8,504 nt of DNA from Candidatus Bathyarchaeota archaeon B23 (GCA_001593875.1 LUCA01000021.1:1-8504); one strand, 5' to 3'. Counted from the first letter of the stretch, positions 1-6,300 are shown. Notes: generated by a model not told the origin, from the sequence alone. Program-made: numbers and translations.

Positions 1-405
1 TACCTAACATTACAGCTCCTGGAGCTTGAGGCGAACCTCCTAGTCGCCCTCAATAAGAGCGACATCTCCGAGAGCTTAGGATATGAGATAGACATCAAGG
101 GGCTCTCGGAGCTCCTCGGCGTCCCAGTTGTCCCAACGATCGCCACGATAAAGAGGGGGATGGAGGAGCTTAAGGATGCCATAGTTGAGACATCTAAGAG
201 AGGAGTAAAAGCCAAGGTGAGATATAGGGAGGATATCGAGAATCTCATCGAGAGAATCGGGGAGATATCGAGGAGGGATGAGAACCTCAGCAAGAAGTAT
301 CCCGTCAGGTGGATGGCAATAAAGATCATCGAGGGAGACGAGGAGGTGATGAGACTCGTCAAGGAGCTTGGCCTCATGGAGGAGCTGAGGGAGGTGATTG
401 GATGA
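1..405 (+). CDS. feoB: FeoB GTPase part, separate polypeptide (5' end outside window)
   Basis: This is the C-terminal 134 residues of the cytosolic G-protein part of the ferrous iron transporter FeoB, open from the first base to a TGA at 403-405. Visible residues 18-21 are NKSD, the G4 guanine-recognition motif (NxxD), after a typical FeoB strand and helix. The G5 region, expected near VVPTIAT (about residues 43-49), lacks the usual SA dipeptide. Residues from about 75 to the end form the helical GDI-like domain with the FeoB hallmark KKYPVRWMAIKIIEGD. In most FeoB proteins the chain continues into the membrane domain; here it stops, and the permease starts in another frame through an ATGA overlap. 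The protein should sit on the cytosolic face and control the permease by GTP binding and hydrolysis. FeoB identity is firm; the missing 5' half (G1-G3) cannot be judged. Confidence 0.92.
   Translation, partial: YLTLQLLELEANLLVALNKSDISESLGYEIDIKGLSELLGVPVVPTIATIKRGMEELKDAIVETSKRGVKAKVRYREDIENLIERIGEISRRDENLSKKYPVRWMAIKIIEGDEEVMRLVKELGLMEELREVIG
390..398 (+). promoter_or_regulatory. Strong Shine-Dalgarno site for the FeoB membrane subunit
   Basis: GGAGGTGAT is a perfect 9-base complement to the conserved anti-Shine-Dalgarno end of prokaryotic 16S rRNA (AUCACCUCC). Three bases separate it from the ATG at 402, and the GGAGG core is 7 bases upstream. It lies inside the 3' end of the GTPase gene. 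It decides the start of the downstream gene and argues that the split is a real translation initiation point and not a sequencing frameshift. Confidence 0.85.
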
Positions 406-1709
406 GCGTTAGGGAGGTTTTAGGGGAGGAGCCTGAGGTTGAGATGGCTGAGGAGAGGTATAGGGTGATAGGTGAGATACTCTCAAAGGTATTTAAGGGT
501 GTGAGACCCCTCACCCTCTCAGACCTCCTAGATAAGGCCTTCCTCGATAGATATCTAGGCATACCGATATTCCTAGCTCTTTGGTGGGCCCTCTTCAGAT
601 TCACCTTCGACGTCTCAGCCTTCCTCTCAGACCTCATAGACATCGCCTTCTCAAGGCTTGGAGAGTTCGCCTCATCCCTCATCGGGAATGAGTGGTGGTC
701 GACGTTTGTAGCGGACGGCATCTGTGGAGGCCTTGGAGGGGTGCTGGTCTTCATCCCCCCGATCTTCTTCCTATTCTTCGGCCTATCCCTCCTGGAGGAT
801 AGTGGATATCTCGCCAGAGCCGCCTTCGTCGTGGATAAGGCTCTACACCCCTTCGGTCTACAGGGGAGATCTTTCATCCCCCTCCTCCTGGGATTTGGAT
901 GTAACATACCAGGAGTCATGGCTGCGAGAACCATACCCTCGGAGAGGGATAGGATATTAACGATCCTTGTGAATCCCCTTATCACATGTAGCGCCCGCCT
1001 CCCCATCTATGTCTTGATAGCTGGAGCCGTTTTAGGGGCATACGCCTCGATGGGCGTCTTCACCATGTATCTCCTCAGCATGATATTAGCGCTCTTGATA
1101 GCTCTAATCTTCAAAGCCTTAATACCATACTTTAGGGGGAGACGTGCCCCATTCATCCTCGAGCTGCCAAGCTATGCTAGGCCCACCATGAGAAGCACCC
1201 TCGCACATATGTATGAGAGGGGGATCCTCTTCCTCAAGAAGGCTGGGACGATCATATTCCTGGGGATAATCGTCGTCTGGCTCCTCTCCTCCCATCCATG
1301 GGGTGCACCTTTGGATCAGTCCTACATCGCAACCCTGGGTAGATTGCTTGAACCCCTATTCAGGCCCTTAGGCTTCGATTGGAGGGGGGCCGTCGCCCTA
1401 TTCTTCGGATTCATAGCGAAGGAGATCGTCGTTGGAACCTTCGCCATCTTCTTCGGCCTTGGGGAGGAAGCTGGGATGGGGGAGATTCAGAGGATCATCG
1501 TCGAAGAGGGGATTTTCACCCCCCTCACAGGCTTCGCCTTCATGGCCTTCACCCTCATATACATACCATGCGTAGCAACCGTCGGCATAATCTACAGGGA
1601 GACGAACTCCATCAAGTGGACCCTCTTCACAGTAATCTATGGATTGGCGCTCGCATACCTCATCGCCCTCCTCATAGTTACGATTGGAGGTTTGATGGGA
1701 GTTGGCTGA
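402..1709 (+). CDS. feoB: FeoB membrane permease part (ferrous iron transport), separate polypeptide
   Basis: A 435-residue integral membrane protein matching the whole transmembrane half of FeoB, which moves Fe(II) across the cytoplasmic membrane. Residues 1-35 contain the GEEPEVEMAEERYRVI linker that normally joins the G-domain to the membrane. LGIPIFLAL near 52-60 opens the first helix. LLEDSGYLARAAF (130-142), gate motif 1 GFGCNIPGVMA (164-174), TCSARLP (195-201), FIAKEIVVGTF (337-347) and gate motif 2 YIPCVATVGI (387-396) are all intact, including the two pore cysteines C167 and C390. The frame stays open upstream to 309, but the ATG at 402 is preferred because of its strong ribosome site and the ATGA overlap with the GTPase gene. 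It needs the GTPase polypeptide in trans. The next gene starts 8 bases inside its 3' end, so all three are probably co-translated. Confidence 0.96.
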   Translation: MSVREVLGEEPEVEMAEERYRVIGEILSKVFKGVRPLTLSDLLDKAFLDRYLGIPIFLALWWALFRFTFDVSAFLSDLIDIAFSRLGEFASSLIGNEWWSTFVADGICGGLGGVLVFIPPIFFLFFGLSLLEDSGYLARAAFVVDKALHPFGLQGRSFIPLLLGFGCNIPGVMAARTIPSERDRILTILVNPLITCSARLPIYVLIAGAVLGAYASMGVFTMYLLSMILALLIALIFKALIPYFRGRRAPFILELPSYARPTMRSTLAHMYERGILFLKKAGTIIFLGIIVVWLLSSHPWGAPLDQSYIATLGRLLEPLFRPLGFDWRGAVALFFGFIAKEIVVGTFAIFFGLGEEAGMGEIQRIIVEEGIFTPLTGFAFMAFTLIYIPCVATVGIIYRETNSIKWTLFTVIYGLALAYLIALLIVTIGGLMGVG

Positions 1710-2169
1710 AGCTTTAAGGCTTAGTAGAGGGGTAGCCCTATACGCTGGTGTTCTCGGAGTCCTCTACCTTGCCATAGGCCTAATAGAGTTCCTATCCGGC
1801 TTAATCTCATATTTTGGAGGCTCCTCTCCATGGTGGATGTCTCCATGGATACCTCAAGATATATTCGGAGGCCTATCAGCCATGGTCATAGGCCTACTAT
1901 ACATCGCCTCAACAACATCCTGGAGGAGGTATGAGTCGATCGGCTATCTATTGGTGGCCACCCTCCTATCAGCCGTATTCGCCGTCCTCTACCTCCTAAT
2001 AGCTGGGGCTAATGGCCTCGACTCACTCATCGTCGGGGAGGAGTGGAGCTGGATGGAGGATATCTCAAGGTCTGAGATATGGCTTCTACCCCCCTCACTG
2101 CCTCCTCTAATCATATCTTGGAGGATGGCGATGAGGATGAAGCAAGCGGCGCCCTTCAGCGAGGCCTAA
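1702..2169 (+). CDS. Four-helix membrane protein of unknown function in the Feo operon
   Basis: A 155-residue hydrophobic protein I cannot assign to a family. Apparent membrane segments are at about 11-36, 52-71, 79-103 and, less certainly, 125-144. A tryptophan-rich loop (SSPWWMSPW, 41-49) follows helix 1, and an acidic/Trp loop (GEEWSWMED, 112-120) follows helix 3. The TTG at 1702 is the only good start: an in-frame TGA lies at 1693, and GGAGGT at 1686-1691 is 10 bases upstream. It overlaps the FeoB permease by 8 bases, so it is almost certainly in the same transcript. An accessory role in iron uptake is inferred from position only; no metal-binding motif is visible. Its stop codon overlaps the convergent DUF1177 gene (shared bases 2166-2169). 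Confidence 0.75.
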   Translation: MAEALRLSRGVALYAGVLGVLYLAIGLIEFLSGLISYFGGSSPWWMSPWIPQDIFGGLSAMVIGLLYIASTTSWRRYESIGYLLVATLLSAVFAVLYLLIAGANGLDSLIVGEEWSWMEDISRSEIWLLPPSLPPLIISWRMAMRMKQAAPFSEA

Positions 2170-3125
2170 GCTACTCCCCGTCCAAGTGTTTGAAGCAGCT
2201 TCAAAGGCCCATAGCGTTTGATGATGATGGCCCACTCCTCCTCGTCGTAGAAGCGGCAGAGGCCTCTGCCGTAGTCCTTCGCCACCTCCAGGGCGAAGCG
2301 GGCCGCCTCATCTAGGTCGATGACGTGGTTGGCGCCCGTGGCGCATCCGGCGACGGGGACCTCGGTGGTGAGGGCGACGCCGACGACGGGGGCCGTGGTC
2401 ACCGTCGAGGGTTGGAGCATGCTGTTTATGTGGTCCAACTCGTTGCCGTAGGGGGTGATGTCCTGGGTTGTGATGGGGCAGACCCGTGGTATGCGGCCGG
2501 TCACCCGCTCCATGACGCCCAGGAGGTCGTCGCTCACCTTCAGTATCCACCCCTCCTTCACCGTCGGCGTGATGGCGAAGCCCCTCCACTTCACCACCCT
2601 ATTCGCCTTCGTCGCATCTATGGAGAGGATGGCATCCATCTCCCCATCTACCTCCAGGCTCAGCATCCTCGAGATGCCGATGGGGGAGCCCATGAAGGGG
2701 ACGGGCCTATGGGGCCAGATGGGGGCCTTGGGGCAGATGTGCGTTGAGACGATGACATCACCCCGCAGCCTCTCACCCCTCCGAGCCATATCGGCCAGCT
2801 TCAGGGCGACGGAGAGGGCCGTGATGGCCCCATCGGCGTCCGAGACGATGCCGATGAGCTCCGGCCTAGCTCCGACGCCGCCCAACCTCCCTATGACTCC
2901 CAGCGTTGGAGCCGCCCCACCGGAGGTCTTCCCCTCCATCCCCGCTATCCTTATCTTCACGAAGTCCGTCTCGCCCCGCTCACCCTCGATGCGTTGAACC
3001 TCTATCTCCTCCAACCCCCTCGACCTCAGGAGCTCCTCGACGCTCTCCCCCGAGGCGTCTGGGCCGTCTAACAGCTCGTATATCTCCAAGACCTGCCTCA
3101 ACATCTCGATAACGCTTAGCCCCAT
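2166..3125 (-). CDS. DUF1177 family protein
   Basis: A 319-residue protein (from the ATG at 3125) that I recognise as DUF1177, a family without an established reaction. Family-typical stretches are QVLEIYELLD (11-20), APTLGVIGRLGGVGARPE (72-89), SDADGAITAL (95-104), STHICPKAP (127-135), PVPFMGSP (141-148), FAITPTVKEGWILKVS (183-198), ITTQDITPYGNE (218-229), PVVGVAL (246-252), CATGANHVIDLDEAARFALEVAK (261-283) and CRFYDEEEW (290-298). The conserved Asp, His and Cys residues suggest a metal-dependent enzyme. No signal peptide or membrane helix is seen, so it is probably cytosolic. The frame stays open to 3236, but those extra codons overlap the upstream gene and read as low-complexity shadow; an internal ATG at 3104 (family-like MLRQVLEIYELL) is the other candidate start. 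It lies 4 bases after the metallo-beta-lactamase gene and is probably co-transcribed. Confidence 0.93.
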   Translation of the reverse strand: MGLSVIEMLRQVLEIYELLDGPDASGESVEELLRSRGLEEIEVQRIEGERGETDFVKIRIAGMEGKTSGGAAPTLGVIGRLGGVGARPELIGIVSDADGAITALSVALKLADMARRGERLRGDVIVSTHICPKAPIWPHRPVPFMGSPIGISRMLSLEVDGEMDAILSIDATKANRVVKWRGFAITPTVKEGWILKVSDDLLGVMERVTGRIPRVCPITTQDITPYGNELDHINSMLQPSTVTTAPVVGVALTTEVPVAGCATGANHVIDLDEAARFALEVAKDYGRGLCRFYDEEEWAIIIKRYGPLKLLQTLGRGVA

Positions 3126-3129
3126 GGCT

Positions 3130-3741
3130 TTATGAAGTTGATCTGAGGCGATCCAACAGCTCCAACACCGCCTCCCTTCCGCCCCTGAGCCTATCCCATC
3201 CATGGCTGACATAGACCGCCTCGAAGTCCAACCCACTCAACCTCTCCAGGCTCCTAAGGGCCTCTCCATAGTCGTCGCAGGAGATGGAGGCCGGAGGCTT
3301 CAGGCCCCGTCTACCGCCGATGAGGGTGTCCCCCGTGATCAAGGCGTCGCCGTAGAGGAGGCAGATATTCCCAGGCGTATGCCCTGGGACATGGATCACC
3401 CTTATACCGCCGCAGAGGGGGATGAGCTCCCCATCCCTCAGCCTACGATCCACGACGCCTCCCAGCACCCCGGCGTCGCCGCCGTGGATCGCCACCTCAC
3501 AACCCGTCATCTCCTTCAAAGCCCCGACGCCGCCGCTGTGATCCCAGTGCCTATGGGTGAGGATGCAGAGCCTCAAGTCCCCGGGAGCGAGGCCCGCCTC
3601 CCTCAGGGCCTCGATGATCCTCTTGGCGCACCCCCTGGAGTGGCCGGCGTCGACGGCGACGGCTTCACCCTCATCGAGGAGGAGGAAGGATCTAACTATC
3701 CTGAAGAGGCCCAGCAGGGTGTGCTGGATCGCCTTGATCAT
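3130..3741 (-). CDS. Metallo-beta-lactamase fold hydrolase (glyoxalase II-like)
   Basis: A 203-residue single-domain MBL-fold protein. The full metal-ligand set of a di-metal hydrolase is visible: THRHWDH at 62-68 (H63, H65, D67, H68), H121 in HVPGHTPGN (117-125), D138 in TGDTLIGG (136-143) and H180 in VSHGWD (178-183). VDAGHS (30-35) supplies the early conserved Asp. The short form without extra domains resembles glyoxalase II or generic thioester/lactone hydrolases; the substrate cannot be told from the motifs. No signal peptide, so cytosolic. It is the first gene of a minus-strand pair with DUF1177. A TATA-like element centred about 25 bp upstream of the ATG predicts a leaderless transcript from the promoter region shared with the plus-strand M29-like gene. 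Confidence 0.94.
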   Translation of the reverse strand: MIKAIQHTLLGLFRIVRSFLLLDEGEAVAVDAGHSRGCAKRIIEALREAGLAPGDLRLCILTHRHWDHSGGVGALKEMTGCEVAIHGGDAGVLGGVVDRRLRDGELIPLCGGIRVIHVPGHTPGNICLLYGDALITGDTLIGGRRGLKPPASISCDDYGEALRSLERLSGLDFEAVYVSHGWDRLRGGREAVLELLDRLRSTS

Positions 3742-3761
3742 CAGTTTAGATGGGCACCCAC

Positions 3762-3771
3762 CATTTTAAGG
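3762..3771. promoter_or_regulatory. Shared divergent TATA-like element
   Basis: TTTTAA at 3764-3769 is the only AT-rich patch in very GC-rich surroundings. Read rightward it sits about 33 bp before the ATG at 3800; read leftward (TTAAAA) about 25 bp before the ATG at 3741. Archaeal transcription normally starts 22-27 bp after the TATA centre, so the leftward message would be leaderless and the rightward one would have a very short leader. The near-symmetric element could drive both genes. Confidence 0.55.
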
Positions 3772-3799
3772 GTTGACGACCCTCTTAGGGCTGGGGGAG

Positions 3800-4822
3800 A
3801 TGGAGCTCTACGAGTTCGAGCTGGGTAGGGCGGCCGACATCTTGGTGGGGGAGCTCCTGAGGTTGAGGCCTGGTGAGACGCTCGTCATCACCGCCGACAC
3901 GGAGTCGGATGGGAGGGTGGTGGAGGCCACCGCCAGAGCCGCCTTCTCCTGCGGAGCCAAGCCCATGGTGGTCTGGACGGCCTCGCCGCTGGGCGTCGGC
4001 AGGGCCGCCGACCCGATGCTTCCTCTGGAGTCGCTCGTCGGCGCCCTCAAGGGGGCGGACGCCTGGGTGGAGTTCAACAATCAATGGCTCCTCTACTCCA
4101 CGGCCCATGAGAGGGCGATGAGGGAGAACCCCCGGCTTAGGCATCTCTGCCTCGTCGGGATGAACGTCGAGATGATGATCCGATGCGTAGGGCGCATCGA
4201 CTACGAGGCCCTCAGCCGATTCCTGAGGAGGGTGGCGGAGCTGACGGAGGGAGCCCGGGAGATGAGGGTCACGACGCCGGCCGGCTGCGACGTCTCCTTC
4301 GAGAATCCCCCGGGGCTGAAGGTGCGTTGTCGATTGGGCTACGCCGACAGGCCCGGCTCCCACATGATGGCGGGCCAGATCGGGTGGGCGCCGATCTACG
4401 AGTCCATCAACGGCCGCATCGTCTTCGACGGCTCCCTCGTCCCCCCACTAGGGCTGTTGAGGGAGCCCGTCACCCTCATCGTCGAGGGGGGAGAGATCGT
4501 CGAGATAGAGGGGGGAAAGGAGGCGAGGGAGTTCGAGGCGTGGCTTAGAGGCTTCGACGACCCGAATATGTTCAGGATCGCCCACATCTGCTACGGCTTC
4601 AACCCGGGGGCGAGGCTGACGGGGAACATCGTCGAGGATGAACGGGTCTGGGGGTGCACCGAGTGGGGCGTCGGCAGCTACTACGGCCGGCCGGCGGCCT
4701 CTCACTGCGACGGCATCTGCCTCAACTCTTCGATCTGGCTGGATGGGGAGCAGATCCTCGACGAGGGGAGGTGTCTCCACCCTGAGCTGGCTAAGCTGGA
4801 GAGGAGGCTCTTGAAGCGGTAG
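3800..4822 (+). CDS. M29-related metalloenzyme, NicX-like (annotated family: aminopeptidase T/leucyl aminopeptidase-like)
   Basis: A 340-residue protein of the M29 aminopeptidase/2,5-dihydroxypyridine dioxygenase (NicX) superfamily. Features, numbered from the ATG at 3800: a Rossmann-like N-terminal half (PGETLVITADTE, 24-35), VTTPAGCDVSF (157-167), MAGQIGWAPIYESINGRIVF (190-209), FRIAHICYGFNPGARLTGN (258-276), GCTEWGVG (285-292) and SHCDG (301-305). M29 peptidases bind two metals with Glu, Glu, His, His, Asp. By eye the corresponding positions here are Q193, H262, E288, H302, D304. H262, H302 and D304 match the one-iron His-His-Asp set I recall for NicX, so a mononuclear enzyme is more likely than a classical aminopeptidase. 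Start: a TTG at 3773 would add 9 residues but lies right behind the TATA-like element and upstream of the expected transcription start. The flavin oxidoreductase follows; promoter spacing suggests that gene also has its own promoter. Confidence 0.85.
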   Translation: MELYEFELGRAADILVGELLRLRPGETLVITADTESDGRVVEATARAAFSCGAKPMVVWTASPLGVGRAADPMLPLESLVGALKGADAWVEFNNQWLLYSTAHERAMRENPRLRHLCLVGMNVEMMIRCVGRIDYEALSRFLRRVAELTEGAREMRVTTPAGCDVSFENPPGLKVRCRLGYADRPGSHMMAGQIGWAPIYESINGRIVFDGSLVPPLGLLREPVTLIVEGGEIVEIEGGKEAREFEAWLRGFDDPNMFRIAHICYGFNPGARLTGNIVEDERVWGCTEWGVGSYYGRPAASHCDGICLNSSIWLDGEQILDEGRCLHPELAKLERRLLKR

Positions 4823-4824
4823 CC

Positions 4825-4843
4825 CGAGGAAAACGGGTTATAG
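4825..4843 (+). promoter_or_regulatory. Archaeal promoter for the FAD oxidoreductase gene
   Basis: A purine-rich BRE-like stretch (CGAGGAAAAC, 4825-4834) precedes TTATAG at 4838-4843. The centre is about 27 bp before the ATG at 4868, the spacing expected for a leaderless archaeal transcript. It would place the alternative TTG at 4847 upstream of the RNA start. Confidence 0.6.
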
Positions 4844-4867
4844 GAGTTGCCTCTTACTCTCTCAGAG

Positions 4868-6145
4868 ATGCGCTGCGACATCCTGGTTGTGGGCGCCGGG
4901 ATCCTCGGCCTAAGCTCGGCTTACCACCTGAAGGCTGAGAACCCTGGAAGACGGGTTGTGGTCATCGAGAGGCTTAGGGGGCCCGGCGAGGGAAACACGG
5001 CCAAGAGCGAGGCCGTCTTCAGAGATGCCTTCACCTCCGAGACCAACAGGGCTCTGGCTGCCTCCTCCATCGAATTCTTCAAACACCTGGAACAGCGGGG
5101 CTACAACCTCAGGCTCGCCTTCACCGGATACCTCTGGCTCCTCAGCCAGCAGCAGTTCGACAGGGTGCGGGAAGCCATCCGGGATATGGAGCGGGACGGG
5201 GTTAGGCTGACCCTCTATCAACGTGAGGAGCTGGAAAGGATGATACCAGGGCTGGTGACCCGCTTCGAGGGGGATGAGGAGGCGGAGCTCATGGGGCTGC
5301 CGCCCATCGACATCGGCCTCCTCGCCCACAACTGCGGATGCCTCAGGGCCGAGGCCCTGGTTAAGACCTATGAGGCGCTGTTCCTGAGGCTGGGAGGCGA
5401 GATCCACTACAGGGTGGAGGCGAGGAGGCTGCTACTCGGCGCCGTCGAGGAGCTGGGGCTACCGGGGGAGCCCCATGTCTGGCAGGAGCCGAGGGTGAAG
5501 GGCGTCGAGACCGATGGAGGCATCATAGAGGCCGAGACAAACGTGGTGGCGACGGGGGCCTGGACCGGAAAGCTGCTGGAGCCTATCGGGTTTGATCCCT
5601 GCATGAGGCCGAAGAAGAGGCAGATCTTCGTCCTCAGCGACGAGAGACTCAGCAGCCTCTTCGACGTCGAGGGCTTCAACCAGCATCGAGTCCTCCCCTT
5701 CACCATTCTCCCAAAGTCCAATCTATACCTCAAGGCCGAGCCCTATGAGAGGAGCGTCTGGGTGGGCTGCTCCGACGAGATAGGCAGAGCCTTCGAGCTT
5801 GAGGACGACCCCCAACCAGAGCTGGAATACTACAAAGATGACATCTACCCGATTCTGATGAAGTATCTACCCCTCTTCAAGGACCTCAGGCCCGTCAACA
5901 TGTGGGCTGGGCACTACGCCGTCAACTCCTTCGATGGGCATCCCATCGTCGAGTCGATTCCCGGTCTCATCTACGTCGGGGCGGCCAGCGGAAGCGGCAT
6001 CATGAAGTGCGACGCCCTGGGACGCATCGTGGCAGCCCTCCACGCAGGAAGGGCGGAGGCTGAGCTCTTCGACGGAAGCCGCTTCAGGGTGGCGGACCTC
6101 AGCATCCAGAGGCGTAGGACCGAGCGGGAGCGCTTCGTCATCTAG
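4868..6145 (+). CDS. FAD-dependent oxidoreductase, DAO family (glycine/sarcosine/D-amino acid oxidase-like)
   Basis: A 425-residue flavoprotein of the DAO superfamily, which oxidises amino acids, N-methylated amines or related C-N or C-O substrates. The Rossmann dinucleotide motif DILVVGAGILGLSSAYHL starts at residue 4 (G9, G11, G14), with E34 at the end of the second strand for the FAD ribose. GNTAKSEAVFRDAF (about 42-55) corresponds to the flavin-contacting loop of the family. NVVATGAWTGKLLEPIG with the following MRPKKRQIFVL is the typical mid-protein FAD/substrate segment, and GLIYVGAASGSGIMKCDALGRIVA near the C-terminus closes the FAD site. Length is normal. No signal peptide is seen. A TTG at 4847 would add 7 residues, but promoter spacing and the family-like N-terminus favour the ATG. 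The substrate is unknown; proximity to DUF1177 and the NicX-like gene suggests a shared pathway. Its stop overlaps that of the small minus-strand gene by 4 bases. Confidence 0.92.
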   Translation: MRCDILVVGAGILGLSSAYHLKAENPGRRVVVIERLRGPGEGNTAKSEAVFRDAFTSETNRALAASSIEFFKHLEQRGYNLRLAFTGYLWLLSQQQFDRVREAIRDMERDGVRLTLYQREELERMIPGLVTRFEGDEEAELMGLPPIDIGLLAHNCGCLRAEALVKTYEALFLRLGGEIHYRVEARRLLLGAVEELGLPGEPHVWQEPRVKGVETDGGIIEAETNVVATGAWTGKLLEPIGFDPCMRPKKRQIFVLSDERLSSLFDVEGFNQHRVLPFTILPKSNLYLKAEPYERSVWVGCSDEIGRAFELEDDPQPELEYYKDDIYPILMKYLPLFKDLRPVNMWAGHYAVNSFDGHPIVESIPGLIYVGAASGSGIMKCDALGRIVAALHAGRAEAELFDGSRFRVADLSIQRRRTERERFVI

Positions 6146-6300
6146 CCTTGAGACTTGAGGAGGCTGCCGGCTACTCCCGCCATGACCCCGATCGCGGTGT
6201 AGCCGAGGATCATCACGTCGAAGCTGACCTGGGAGAGGAGTCTGCCGATGGCGGCGATTATCGCTGCTACGAGGGCGGTGAGGAGGCCTCTACGTCTCAT
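6142..6300 (-). CDS. Small two-helix membrane protein (52 aa), hypothetical
   Basis: A short reading frame starting ATG AGA CGT AGA GGC at 6300 and ending in TAG at 6142-6144. The product begins MRRRGLLTALVAAIIAAIGR, then has a short loop (LLSQVSFD) and a second hydrophobic, glycine/alanine-rich segment (VMILGYTAIGVMAGVAGSLL) ending KSQG. Two transmembrane helices with an arginine-rich cytosolic N-terminus are evident. Support for reality: a TATA-like element (6325-6331, reading TTAAATA on this strand) lies 28 bp before the ATG; the frame fills the gap exactly; and its stop overlaps that of the convergent oxidoreductase (bases CTAG 6142-6145). No family is recognised. Confidence 0.62.
   Translation of the reverse strand: MRRRGLLTALVAAIIAAIGRLLSQVSFDVMILGYTAIGVMAGVAGSLLKSQG

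Noticed and set aside
309..401. Longer start for the FeoB permease at 309
   Set aside because: The extra codons translate to a Gly/Asp/Arg-rich shadow of the GTPase frame; the ATG at 402 has the ribosome site and the FeoB linker homology.
2325..2997. Plus-strand frames of 140-180 codons opposite DUF1177
   Set aside because: Pro/Gly/Asp- or Ser/Pro-rich antisense shadows of a conserved gene, without ribosome sites.
3126..3236. N-terminal extension of DUF1177 by 37 residues to an upstream ATG at 3236
   Set aside because: It lies entirely inside the 3' end of the MBL gene, has a Trp/Cys/Arg-rich composition unlike the family, and the DUF1177 homology begins only at about the ATG at 3125/3104.
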